In this document: piece after piece, positions 44,932-53,323 of the stretch
Layout of the letters: every line of letters starts with the position of its first letter
How positions within the stretch are numbered: the first letter of the stretch is position 1
Assembly (NCBI GenBank): GCA_934148995.1
Contig: CAKPDM010000008.1
Location: forward strand, 1 to 63,430
DNA: 63,430 nucleotides
Direction of reading: 5' to 3'
Origin: an uncultured Bacilli bacterium
Lineage (GTDB): Bacteria > Bacillota_I > Bacilli_A > RF39 > UBA660
Notes under the pieces: model-generated
Seen by the model: the letters and a program-made list of their open reading frames with translations, nothing else
The model's database searches: none
Told to the model about the DNA's origin: nothing
Made by a program: the position numbers and the translations under genes

Positions 44932-45858
44932 CTAATTTATTTCTTTTTTATTTCCTGTCGTAACATAACCAGCAGCGATTAAATTCTGATCATTTTCACT
45001 ACTCCATTTTATGTCCATACTAGCAGGAGTATAAGTTCTATATCTTACTTGATAATAACTTACTGTTGCTACAACATTTCCTTTTAATGAAGTTCCAACA
45101 ACCTTTTTTTCGGTTTTTGTAGTAATTTCTTTCAAACAAGTAACATCTGTAGCTTCACAGGTAATATTTGTATATCTATTACTATTCTTAACCCAGTTAG
45201 CGTCATTCCAATCAGGAAATTCTGATAGAACTGCTTCAGTTGTTTTCTTATATTCATAAGAATAACTAACTTGAGATGTTGATTCACCTTCATCATAGAT
45301 ACTAGAATCATCGCTTGTATCAGGTGTTTCAACGCTATCACTTGTTGAATCATCAGCAGTACTAGCAGTTTTACTATTTTCATCAGTTTTACTAAGATCT
45401 TTTTCGCAAACTTCTCCATTGCAGTATGAATAACTACCAATCTTAGTTAAAACATAATCCTCTTCACTACTACATTTTAATTTTACTTTTAAAACATAAT
45501 CACCATTATCAGAATAAATTTCTGAATAGCTTTTATCTACATCACAAGCTTTTCCTTTATTATCAGTAAATGCTGTTAACATTTTCTTATCAATCATTTG
45601 ACGTAGAGTAAGTACTTCTTTATTGTCATCTGTTGGTAAGTTTGCTTTTTCACTATAATAATTTATACTAGCTTGTTTCATAGTATTAAGATTCTTTTGA
45701 AATACTTTAGATACCGTTGTTTCAGTATTCTTAGTTTTTGGACTAGTGAATTTTGGAATCACCCAAATAAGAAATAGTGCAAACACTACAATAATAATAA
45801 ATTTTAATAAAAAGTCTCTAAACGGAAATGGCCGTTTGTTATATTCTTCTGTGTACAT
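44932..45858 (-). CDS. Single-pass membrane protein with pilin-like outer domain
   Basis: 308 residues from the ATG at 45858 behind GAGGAGGGGG. Membrane helix about 17-38, then an outer domain with MKQASINYYSEKANLP and LRQMIDKKML, which resembles the N-terminal part of type II pseudopilins, followed by a D/S/T-rich linker and a C-terminal beta-rich domain with several Cys pairs. It heads the operon with the 851-residue protein. No prepilin peptidase site is clear, so the pilin likeness is only in domain pattern. Confidence 0.7.
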   Translation of the reverse strand: MYTEEYNKRPFPFRDFLLKFIIIVVFALFLIWVIPKFTSPKTKNTETTVSKVFQKNLNTMKQASINYYSEKANLPTDDNKEVLTLRQMIDKKMLTAFTDNKGKACDVDKSYSEIYSDNGDYVLKVKLKCSSEEDYVLTKIGSYSYCNGEVCEKDLSKTDENSKTASTADDSTSDSVETPDTSDDSSIYDEGESTSQVSYSYEYKKTTEAVLSEFPDWNDANWVKNSNRYTNITCEATDVTCLKEITTKTEKKVVGTSLKGNVVATVSYYQVRYRTYTPASMDIKWSSENDQNLIAAGYVTTGNKKEIN

Positions 45859-45895
45859 GAAATCCCCCTCCTCTATATATGGCACATATTATATC

Positions 45896-46165
45896 TTATT
45901 TTTTTGATTTTGTCAAATCATTTTTTAGTTTAATTACGGTACAACCAGGATTCATAAAATCTAGTTTATACTCTAAAATTCGTTTGTCATGACGTAGATA
46001 TTCTCCTACTTCTCTTCTTAAAATTCCAGTTCCAATACCATGAACAATTACTCCATCTGTTTCTTTAAGTCTTATCAAATCATTAATAAACTCATCAACA
46101 GCGATCTTAGCAGTAATTCTGTCCATTCCATGTAAATCAACACTCCTAATACTAGAAAGATACAT
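45896..46165 (-). CDS. Free-standing Smr domain protein
   Basis: 89 residues from the ATG at 46165 behind AAAGGA. The Smr signatures are VDLHGM near the start and VIVHGIGTGIL in the middle, with the closing GCTVIKL. In MutS2 this domain is a nuclease at the C terminus; here it is a separate gene with no MutS2 body nearby. Short for a standalone Smr, but complete in motifs. Confidence 0.88.
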   Translation of the reverse strand: MYLSSIRSVDLHGMDRITAKIAVDEFINDLIRLKETDGVIVHGIGTGILRREVGEYLRHDKRILEYKLDFMNPGCTVIKLKNDLTKSKK

Positions 46166-46260
46166 TCTGCTACTTCCTTTCAGATATATTATACCTAAAA
46201 ACAAAGAAAATGAACAGTTTTTTTTAAATTATGTTATACTATCACTAGGGTGAAATAGTA

Positions 46261-46899
46261 ATGAAAAGAAAGAAAGAGAAGAAAATAAAAAAAGAGAAAA
46301 AAAAATTAACTAAAAAGCAATTAATAGTTTTAATAATAATAACTATCATTCTAGGAATAGGAGCTTACTTCTTAGGTACTACCCTAACAAAATCCTATCT
46401 AGATAAAAAACAAAAGAAAGCAAACGAGATTGATTTCGAAGAAATGACTAAACTAGAAACAATAAAAAATATTAGTATTGATAAATTAATTACTAATTAC
46501 AACAAACTGCTTAACGAAGCAGGTCTTGATAAATATAATATCTTAAAAGAAAAGCTAACAAAAAAAGAAAATCTATATGAATATACTACTAATAATATTA
46601 CTTACGTTTTCCAGGTAGAAAAAAAGAATGTTCAGATTATGACCATCTACTATAAGGAAGAAAATGATGACAACAAAGAAATAATCAAACTCGCTATAAA
46701 AGCTAATAATAGTGACTTAACTGATGAAGATATTAATAACATTTATGATAGTATTATTAAAACTAGAGCTAATAAGGAAGAAAACAATACCAAAACATCT
46801 GAATATTTTCAATATAAGGGAATAGAAACTAACTTGAAAGAAACTATAGTTGGTGATAAGTCAATTTATCAATTTAGAATTGGAAGAATTACTGAATAA
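46261..46899 (+). CDS. Unknown single-pass membrane protein
   Basis: 212 residues: a very basic N terminus (Lys-rich 1-20), one helix at about 24-42 and an outside domain of Lys/Glu/Asn-rich sequence. No family recognised. A TATACT -10 box lies about 25 bases before the ATG. It converges on lepB, sharing a bidirectional terminator. Confidence 0.7.
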   Translation: MKRKKEKKIKKEKKKLTKKQLIVLIIITIILGIGAYFLGTTLTKSYLDKKQKKANEIDFEEMTKLETIKNISIDKLITNYNKLLNEAGLDKYNILKEKLTKKENLYEYTTNNITYVFQVEKKNVQIMTIYYKEENDDNKEIIKLAIKANNSDLTDEDINNIYDSIIKTRANKEENNTKTSEYFQYKGIETNLKETIVGDKSIYQFRIGRITE

Positions 46900-46942
46900 G
46901 AAAAACGATGACTAAAGATAAAACTAGTCACCGTTTTTCTTA
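46897..46942. terminator. Bidirectional terminator
   Basis: Long stem TAAGAAAAACG-TGACTA with its complement and one A-C mismatch, loop of nine. T runs occur on both strands, between two converging genes. Confidence 0.85.
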
Positions 46943-47431
46943 TTTATTTTTATAACCTATTCTATTAAATGGAAGTATTACTAAAGATGTCCTACCTAAT
47001 ATTTGATTTTTCTTAATAAAACCGAATGCTCTTCCATCATAAGAAGCTTCTCTATTGTCTCCCATTACAAGATAAGATCCAGCTGGTATCTTTTCACTTT
47101 TATAATCAGCTGTTTCTAAACCTTTTACCTTTTCTTCTACTTTCTTACCATTTACATATAAAACATTATCTTTATATTCAATAACTTCTCCGGGAAGACC
47201 AATTACTCTTTTAATAATGTCCTCATCATCTAATCTTACTACTACTATATCAAATCTTTTAGGACCCTTAGTAAGATAAGCGGTTTTGTTTAGAATCATT
47301 ATATCTTTAGGATGCAAGGTATTCATCATGCTGGTACCATTAACTCTAATTGGTGTTACTACAAATAATTTTAAAAGTATTACGAAAACAAATATAACTA
47401 TATATGGCATTAATTCTTTCATTTTTTCCAT
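46940..47431 (-). CDS. lepB: Signal peptidase I
   Basis: 163 residues. N-terminal membrane helix (about 9-26), catalytic Ser34 in NGTSMMNTL and Lys74 in IIKRVIGLPGE, then YLVMGDNRE. The Ser/Lys dyad marks the bacterial type, not the archaeal-like SipW type that normally processes TasA/CalY proteins. It removes signal peptides on the outer face of the membrane. It follows rplS, 34 bases away, after a terminator. Confidence 0.95.
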   Translation of the reverse strand: MEKMKELMPYIVIFVFVILLKLFVVTPIRVNGTSMMNTLHPKDIMILNKTAYLTKGPKRFDIVVVRLDDEDIIKRVIGLPGEVIEYKDNVLYVNGKKVEEKVKGLETADYKSEKIPAGSYLVMGDNREASYDGRAFGFIKKNQILGRTSLVILPFNRIGYKNK

Positions 47432-47439
47432 TTTTCACC

Positions 47440-47475
47440 CTTAGCAAAAAAAGTAGACTTTAAATCTACTTTTCG
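47440..47475 (-). terminator. Terminator of rplS
   Basis: Minus strand AAAAGTAGA / TCTACTTTT type stem followed by T runs; the rplS stop TAG lies in the stem. Confidence 0.75.
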
Positions 47476-47831
47476 TTTTCTTTCTTTGTTTTTAATCCAC
47501 GTTCTTTAATCTTGTATTGACCAACCATTCCTTTTAAGAATGTTAGTTTAGCTCTACGAACGCGACCACGACGTACTACTGTAATCTTGTCAATCTTTGG
47601 TGAATGAATTGGGAAAATTCTTTCAACTCCAACACCAGATGACATCTTACGAACAGTAAATGTTTCAGAAACACTTCCACCACGTCTTGCTACAACTAAT
47701 CCCTCAAATGCTTGAATACGTTCTCTTTTACCTTCTTTGATTTTTACATCAACACGAACAGTATCTCCAACTCTAAATTCAGGAATTTCAGGATTCATTT
47801 GTTTTTCATTGATTTTGTCAATTATATTCAT
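47466..47831 (-). CDS. rplS: Ribosomal protein L19
   Basis: 121 residues, usual length. FRVGDTVRVDVKIKEGKRER at the start, then FEGLVVARRGG and FPIHSPKIDKI. Large-subunit protein at the interface with the small subunit. AGGAGG precedes the ATG, behind a structured leader and a strong promoter. Confidence 0.98.
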   Translation of the reverse strand: MNIIDKINEKQMNPEIPEFRVGDTVRVDVKIKEGKRERIQAFEGLVVARRGGSVSETFTVRKMSSGVGVERIFPIHSPKIDKITVVRRGRVRRAKLTFLKGMVGQYKIKERGLKTKKENEK

Positions 47832-47837
47832 CGTTTT

Positions 47838-47905
47838 TTCCTCCTAACTATACCCAGTGCTCATATGTTTACATATAGTAACAAAGCGGAACACTTTCTT
47901 TTGAC
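47838..47905 (-). promoter_or_regulatory. Candidate L19 leader
   Basis: Minus-strand stem AGTGTTC / GAGCACT enclosing a hairpin ATATGT / ACATAT just before the rplS ribosome site, the place and form of the L19 autoregulatory leader of Firmicutes. Confidence 0.55.
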
Positions 47906-47912
47906 GTTTCCT

Positions 47913-47941
47913 ATTATAACAAATGTTTTAAATTTGTGCAA
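47913..47941 (-). promoter_or_regulatory. rplS promoter
   Basis: Minus strand TTGCAC (47,936-47,941), 17-base spacer, TATAAT (47,913-47,918), a near-consensus sigma-A promoter. Confidence 0.8.
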
Positions 47942-47946
47942 TAGTT

Positions 47947-48951
47947 CTATGAATTATTCTCTATTAATTTAATGAAAATATCATTCATAGTATTACTTAG
48001 TGATAAGTATCTATTTATTTCTTTAATCGTTTTTACCACTTCATTTTCAGCTAATTGTATTTCTTCACTATCGTTTGATTTGATACCTAAACTTCTTTCA
48101 AGATTATATTTTAACCACCCAAGTCTGCCAACTAAATTACCCTCTATAACATCAGACCAATTGGCATCTTTAATATTTTTATTTTCTGCATAAGCTTCTA
48201 TTACCGCTATAAACTTTTTCTCATCAAAATTATTACTCAAAAAACCTGACCAGCATAAAGCATCTTCTAGTAATTCTCTATAAGGATTAGCAAGACTAGC
48301 TGATTCCCAGTCGATTATAATAGGATTATCTTTATACCACATTACATTTTTAGGATCCATATCTCTATGACAAATAGTTAAAATTTTATTACTATTATTA
48401 AATTTCTCATTAGCATTTTTTAAAAGATCATTATATTTTTTATAATTAGCTGTGAATAGTTCTTTATAAGTCATCTTTTCAAAATTGGTATTATTCAGAT
48501 AACTTTCCCAGTCATATAATTTTGTATATTTGATTATTGTTCTATCTAGTTCCAAACTAGAGTAATCTAAAGAATGGAGCTTCGCTAATACCTTTCCTAT
48601 TTTTTTACAATGATCAACAGTTATCTCTTCATCAGAAAGTGTTTTTCCTTCTACAAAATCAAATACCATATAATAACTATCTTCAAGTTTGTTTAGATAG
48701 TTATTATTAATTGCTAGTGCACTTGATACAGCAATACCATTATTTTTAGCTAAATTAGCTATCGTCTCTGAAATAATAAAATTATTATAGGCTTCTTCTC
48801 TAGACATTACTTCCTGATTTAAAACTTTGATTGCATAAACGCCTTTATCAGTTTCCACTTTAAACATTTTATGCATTAAACCACCAGTAAGCTTTGTTAT
48901 ATTTTCTACTACTCCCAGATTGTTCATTCTACAAAATTTTTCGATATTCAT
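47947..48951 (-). CDS. Aminoglycoside/choline-type phosphotransferase
   Basis: 334 residues from the ATG at 48951, with GGAGG six bases upstream. Protein-kinase-like fold: YAIKVLN (ATP Lys), catalytic CHRDMDPKNVMW and IIDWESAS (metal Asp). It belongs to the APH/choline kinase group that phosphorylates small hydroxyl compounds. No lic-type genes are nearby, so choline is only one possibility. Confidence 0.88.
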   Translation of the reverse strand: MNIEKFCRMNNLGVVENITKLTGGLMHKMFKVETDKGVYAIKVLNQEVMSREEAYNNFIISETIANLAKNNGIAVSSALAINNNYLNKLEDSYYMVFDFVEGKTLSDEEITVDHCKKIGKVLAKLHSLDYSSLELDRTIIKYTKLYDWESYLNNTNFEKMTYKELFTANYKKYNDLLKNANEKFNNSNKILTICHRDMDPKNVMWYKDNPIIIDWESASLANPYRELLEDALCWSGFLSNNFDEKKFIAVIEAYAENKNIKDANWSDVIEGNLVGRLGWLKYNLERSLGIKSNDSEEIQLAENEVVKTIKEINRYLSLSNTMNDIFIKLIENNS

Positions 48952-48974
48952 TTTTACCTCCATCAATAAGGAAA

Positions 48975-49004
48975 AGACTTTCTATAATAGAAAGTCTCAT
49001 TACA
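48975..49004 (-). terminator. Terminator between HD gene and phosphotransferase
   Basis: Minus strand GACTTTCTA / TAGAAAGTC stem followed by TTTTCC. Confidence 0.6.
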
Positions 49005-49012
49005 TAGAAATT

Positions 49013-49090
49013 TTATATAATTAAACCAAGTGCAATTAACTTGCTATTATTACTATCATTTATAGATTTATTTGCTGTTATTTTAGTCAT
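49013..49090 (-). CDS. Possible 25-residue peptide
   Basis: A short frame beginning MTKITANKSIN and ending ALGLII, behind AGGTGTG, directly followed by a terminator hairpin. It lies between the HD-protein gene and the phosphotransferase. Size and position fit a small peptide or chance; nothing else supports it. Confidence 0.25.
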   Translation of the reverse strand: MTKITANKSINDSNNSKLIALGLII

Positions 49091-49117
49091 AATAATCACA
49101 CCTATTAACTATTAACT

Positions 49118-50227
49118 TTACTTTATTTTATTATTCTTAACATAGTTCAAAGTCTTAGTAATTACTGGCGAATTCTCATAACGGACTAAATCACAACCAT
49201 ACCAAATATCAAAAGCTGTTTCTGCGCCATCTTCAATCAATTTTCTTACTTTAGTACTTTTAAATACTACATTATTATCTTGGTCAGTTAATGGATGTTG
49301 ACATCCCATATCTTGATAAACTTTAGCTTGAATATCTGCTTCTAATTTATCACAGTAATAAGCAAACTTAGCTACATTATTTTCATTTTTATCAAATTCA
49401 AATATGGAATTAGCCATTTTCTCTTTATCTGTCAAATTACCAAGCACTTCAACAACTGCTTTATGTTCTATTTCTTCTTTTTGTTCAAGAGTTATTCCAT
49501 CAAATGGAGTAAGATCTCCTATTTTTATCTCACCAAGTTCATGAATGCATAATAAGGAAGTAACTTCATCAAGATCAGCACTAAAATCAAATTCTGAGTC
49601 AAGAGCAGTTGCTAAAGCTATTGTTCCAACAATGTGCTCTGAAATTTTCTCTCTTCTCTCACTAGAAACATGCCAATGGCAATCATCCCAACCGCTTCTA
49701 GCCTTATCCTTTAAAACATTATTTAAGCAGTAAAACCTAAGTATCTCAAAGTTCTTTTTATCATCGACACCAATTTTGTCAAACAAGCCATAATTCTTAG
49801 CAACTTTATATAACTTATCAAAGTCAAATAAAGTTAAACCTTTTTGATAAACATCAGCAAAAAATTGTTCCATTTCAAGCTCATACTCTATACAATCAAA
49901 AGCAAAATCATTATAAGAATGACATGGCATGTTTTCATAATTAGCTAGCTTTGCTATATATTCCTTTCCTTTGTCCATTTTCTTTAAGATACCAAACAAT
50001 TCATCTTTAGAATAATCACTCATCGTTTTAAGTAAAATCATTCTAATAGTTTCTCCTAAATTATCTACTCTTTTATATTCAGAATTAATAGCTGTTGCTA
50101 GGATCATACTACCGTATATCTGAGTAGCAACACTTTCTCTTTCATCAACTGTCAGATATTTAAAGTTATTGGCTAGCATATAAAATGATAGTGCTGTTTC
50201 TATCTTTTCTGTTTCTTTATCGTTCAT
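49118..50227 (-). CDS. HD-domain (YfbR-like) protein
   Basis: 369 residues from the ATG at 50227 with AGAGGTG upstream. The C-terminal half is an HD domain of the HD_3 type: H in SEHIVGTIAL, HE in CIHELGEIKIG (in place of HD), and D in YCDKLEADIQAK. This set occurs in 5'-nucleotidase-like HD enzymes. The N-terminal half is helical and unrecognised; the fusion is longer than YfbR itself (about 200). Activity on deoxynucleotides is inference. Confidence 0.78.
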   Translation of the reverse strand: MNDKETEKIETALSFYMLANNFKYLTVDERESVATQIYGSMILATAINSEYKRVDNLGETIRMILLKTMSDYSKDELFGILKKMDKGKEYIAKLANYENMPCHSYNDFAFDCIEYELEMEQFFADVYQKGLTLFDFDKLYKVAKNYGLFDKIGVDDKKNFEILRFYCLNNVLKDKARSGWDDCHWHVSSERREKISEHIVGTIALATALDSEFDFSADLDEVTSLLCIHELGEIKIGDLTPFDGITLEQKEEIEHKAVVEVLGNLTDKEKMANSIFEFDKNENNVAKFAYYCDKLEADIQAKVYQDMGCQHPLTDQDNNVVFKSTKVRKLIEDGAETAFDIWYGCDLVRYENSPVITKTLNYVKNNKIK

Positions 50228-50280
50228 CCTTAACACCTCTTGTAAATTTATTCTACAAAGATATTATTAAAATAGCAAGA

Positions 50281-50303
50281 AAAAAATGCATCAATATGCA
50301 CTT
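50281..50303 (-). terminator. Terminator of serpin gene
   Basis: Minus strand TGCAT / ATGCA stem, loop of four, then T6 to T7. Confidence 0.7.
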
Positions 50304-51886
50304 TATTCTACATTAGTAATAGGTTCATAAACAGTTCCAACAAACCATACTTCTCCAGTGTCTTTATCTCTTATTAAGAATAGATATGGTTTATCAAAGG
50401 TAATGTTGATTTCTTCTACTGGTACATCATATAAATGTTCAAATCCACAACCAGTTGAACCAAATCCACCTTCTACTGTTACTGCAGCAGCTTTTATTCC
50501 TTCATTTGAAAATTCAATATTAGCTTTATGATCAGCTGAATCTATGTAATTACTAGTGCCAGTTATCATATTAGATAAATCTGCTTTTTTCTCATCGAAA
50601 ACATCAAGAACACCAAGTTCTTTTAAATCTTTTTTCAATTGAAGTTGATAATCAAATTTAAATAGTGGAATATAACCAGTGATTTTAGTAACTTTTCCTT
50701 CAGTAAAGTTTTCAGCTTTGATTTCTTTTAGATTTTTAATAATTCCACTTATATCAGAACTATCAAGATTTTTAACATAACTTGCTAAATCATCAGTCTT
50801 AGGCATAATACCTACATATTGTAGTGTTGTCCCATTATAAGTTTTCAAATCTTTTGCAAATGCTTTAACTTTATCGTCAGTATATAGCATGAAATCAGTT
50901 GAAGAATCTACTCTTTTATAGTTTTCTTTTAATTCACTAATAAATTTATCCGTAAACTTATCTACATCAAGATCATCTTTATTAGCATCAGGATTAGTTC
51001 TAATTCCACATGAATCTTCATCTATAAAACTTTGATATTCACTCTTAATTGTTTTACGAATGTTTTCTTCGCCTAGTTCTTTAATAATATCATAGTTATT
51101 AATTGATGCTCCTATTTGTACTGCCTTAGCATTTATACTATTATTATTAAATTTAAGAGTTTGATAACGTTCTCCCATAATAGGTTCTATATAATCATTA
51201 TATTTTTCATGATTATAACTAACGTTATAAAAATCTTTATAATCACTTTGACTAGTAGCTTGTAACCATTTATTCCACTCCATATCAATTGCTAAAGCAT
51301 TAACTAGAAAGAAATTATTACTAGAAATATCTCTATCAAATAATTTATTGATCAAGCCGAAAGTCTTTTCACTAACAAAACTATTAATTTTATCAGGTGT
51401 TTTAAATGAGTCATAAATAACTGAGGCATCATATCTACTACTTAGTTTATCAGTATAGTCTTTTTTTACATTGTCCTTAAAACTATCTTTAATAAACATA
51501 GCATTAGCAAAAGACATATTATTACTATTTATATATTTTTTAGAGCTATAATCACCAATAATGGCATCTATCTGTGCTTTACTATTTCCATTAGCACCAG
51601 TACTTAGCATTGCTAAAGCGTATTTTATTGATAGCGGACTATACAAAAGATTTGTTTCTTTATTTTCTAATTTTAGAAACGACAAGTCAAAATTTTCTAT
51701 ACCATTACCAGACATACGATAAGCTGATGATACTTCTGTTTTATCATTAGTAATACTATTATTAGTTCCTTTATTTTTCTTATTATAAATATAAAAGCCT
51801 ACTACTGCCACTATTACTATTAATAAGATAATTATTATGATCTTTAACTTACTCTTTCCTTTCTTTTTCTTAACTTTTTCATCCAT
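50303..51886 (-). CDS. Membrane-anchored serpin
   Basis: 527 residues. A basic N terminus and a membrane helix at about 15-35 place the serpin domain (about 60-525) outside the cell. It has the family segments NLLYSPLSIKYALAML and VNALAIDMEWNKW, and near the end the hinge NEGIKAAAVTVEGG followed by the reactive loop and the closing FDKPYLFLIRD. The small-residue hinge suggests an inhibitor rather than a non-inhibitory serpin; P14 is Ile, where inhibitors usually have Thr. The loop (GSTGCGFEH) suggests a small P1 residue, so an elastase-type target is possible. Gut bacteria use serpins against host or rival proteases. Confidence 0.9.
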   Translation of the reverse strand: MDEKVKKKKGKSKLKIIIIILLIVIVAVVGFYIYNKKNKGTNNSITNDKTEVSSAYRMSGNGIENFDLSFLKLENKETNLLYSPLSIKYALAMLSTGANGNSKAQIDAIIGDYSSKKYINSNNMSFANAMFIKDSFKDNVKKDYTDKLSSRYDASVIYDSFKTPDKINSFVSEKTFGLINKLFDRDISSNNFFLVNALAIDMEWNKWLQATSQSDYKDFYNVSYNHEKYNDYIEPIMGERYQTLKFNNNSINAKAVQIGASINNYDIIKELGEENIRKTIKSEYQSFIDEDSCGIRTNPDANKDDLDVDKFTDKFISELKENYKRVDSSTDFMLYTDDKVKAFAKDLKTYNGTTLQYVGIMPKTDDLASYVKNLDSSDISGIIKNLKEIKAENFTEGKVTKITGYIPLFKFDYQLQLKKDLKELGVLDVFDEKKADLSNMITGTSNYIDSADHKANIEFSNEGIKAAAVTVEGGFGSTGCGFEHLYDVPVEEINITFDKPYLFLIRDKDTGEVWFVGTVYEPITNVE

Positions 51887-52009
51887 TTTACTTTCCTCCC
51901 ATCCTCTAGTTAGAGAATACTATAATTAAGAAATAAAAACAATAAGTTTTTGTAAATATTTTAAAATATACATTTTTTAAGACTTTTGATATGCACTTTT
52001 TAAAAAAGA

Positions 52010-52028
52010 AAAAGATGATTACTCACCT
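52010..52028 (-). terminator. Short terminator of the M16 gene pair
   Basis: Minus strand AGGTGA / TCATCT stem (one G-T pair), loop of four holding part of the stop, then T5. Confidence 0.5.
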
Positions 52029-53323
52029 TTTTCCATTTCTTTACTAATCATTCTAACAAATGCTTTATTTTTAAAATCTAAACTTTCAATTACTGAATTC
52101 ATCGTATCAATATTCATTTCTCTAATAAGATCAATATAATGATCACAAAAATCATGATATAAGTTTAAATCAGTTACAATGTTATTAACCATTGCTTCTT
52201 TATAATCAGTTTTCATTACTTCGGAAGAAATCCATACTTTTTTAATTCTTTCTAAGTCTTCCTTCGTGACTTTTAAGTTAGCTAATTTTTCATCTAATAA
52301 AGAGGTATAACCTTCTTCATTTAAAGCATCAGCTTCTACTAAGAAAGTTAAAATATTACCAGCTTTATCAAAATTATAACCCGTATTAATTGCTAAATGA
52401 TTGTTTCTTACCTGTTCTTGGAATAATGATGTACTACCAAAGTTAACAGATAGAAGCATATTAAGATACAAATCTAAAATCATATCATCAGAAATTTTAA
52501 ATTTACTTCTATCCATTTTATAACCAATAGCAATCTTTTCTAACTTAACATCTTTATAAATAGTTTCTTCTTCCTTTAAAACTGCTAATTGTTCTTTTAG
52601 TTCTTTCTTCTTAACACTAAATTCTTCTTTTGCACTGAATCCTAATTTATTTAGTTTATTTTTAACTAAAGGGATAACTTCATCTTTATTGAATACTCCC
52701 CCTATTACTAAAAACATATTACTAGGACGATAGAAAGTATTATAACAATCATATAATAATTCTTTATTAATTTCTTTAATATCATAATCTTTACCTGCTA
52801 CTGGATATTTAAGTGGATATTCTTTATATAAATTATTACTTAAAGTATAGAACACTTCATAATCAGGATCATCTTCACGCATATGAATTTCTTCGGTAAT
52901 AATTCCTTGTTCTTTTTTAACATTTTCATCCGTAAAGTAAGGACTAAGAACAAAGTTTAATAACTCTTCTAGATTTTCTTTAAAGTTCTTACTACCAGAA
53001 ACAACATAACAAGTTGTATCGTAATTAGTATAAGCATTTACGTAACTACCAGTCTTAGAATAAAAGTCAAAAGGTATTTCGCCTTCTTCCATTTCAAAAC
53101 ATTTATGTTCAAGGAAATGAGCGATACCATGTGGAAAATCAACCATTTCTTTTTTACCATAAGGAACAAAAGAGTTAGTTAAAGCTCCATAGTAAGTTCC
53201 AAAATTAATAAAATAATTTTTCTTTTTATCATTATCATCTGGAAGAAGAATAATATCTAATCCATTAGGAAGCATCTCACGATAATAGTAAGTATCAGTT
53301 CCTTTTATTTCATACTTAGTCAT
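52019..53323 (-). CDS. M16 zinc peptidase, catalytic subunit (YmfH-like)
   Basis: 434 residues. The inverted zinc motif HFLEH is at 69-73 (GIAHFLEHKCFE) and the distal Glu lies in the ITEEIHMRED segment. It pairs with the inactive M16 protein encoded just before it, overlapping by eight bases; such pairs act as a clamshell peptidase in the cytoplasm. RBS GGGGG precedes the ATG. Confidence 0.92.
   Translation of the reverse strand: MTKYEIKGTDTYYYREMLPNGLDIILLPDDNDKKKNYFINFGTYYGALTNSFVPYGKKEMVDFPHGIAHFLEHKCFEMEEGEIPFDFYSKTGSYVNAYTNYDTTCYVVSGSKNFKENLEELLNFVLSPYFTDENVKKEQGIITEEIHMREDDPDYEVFYTLSNNLYKEYPLKYPVAGKDYDIKEINKELLYDCYNTFYRPSNMFLVIGGVFNKDEVIPLVKNKLNKLGFSAKEEFSVKKKELKEQLAVLKEEETIYKDVKLEKIAIGYKMDRSKFKISDDMILDLYLNMLLSVNFGSTSLFQEQVRNNHLAINTGYNFDKAGNILTFLVEADALNEEGYTSLLDEKLANLKVTKEDLERIKKVWISSEVMKTDYKEAMVNNIVTDLNLYHDFCDHYIDLIREMNIDTMNSVIESLDFKNKAFVRMISKEMEKGE

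Noticed and set aside
45132..45440. Separate gene within 44,932-45,858
   Set aside because: It is an out-of-phase reading on the same strand as a gene with signal anchor and Cys pairs; no ribosome site.
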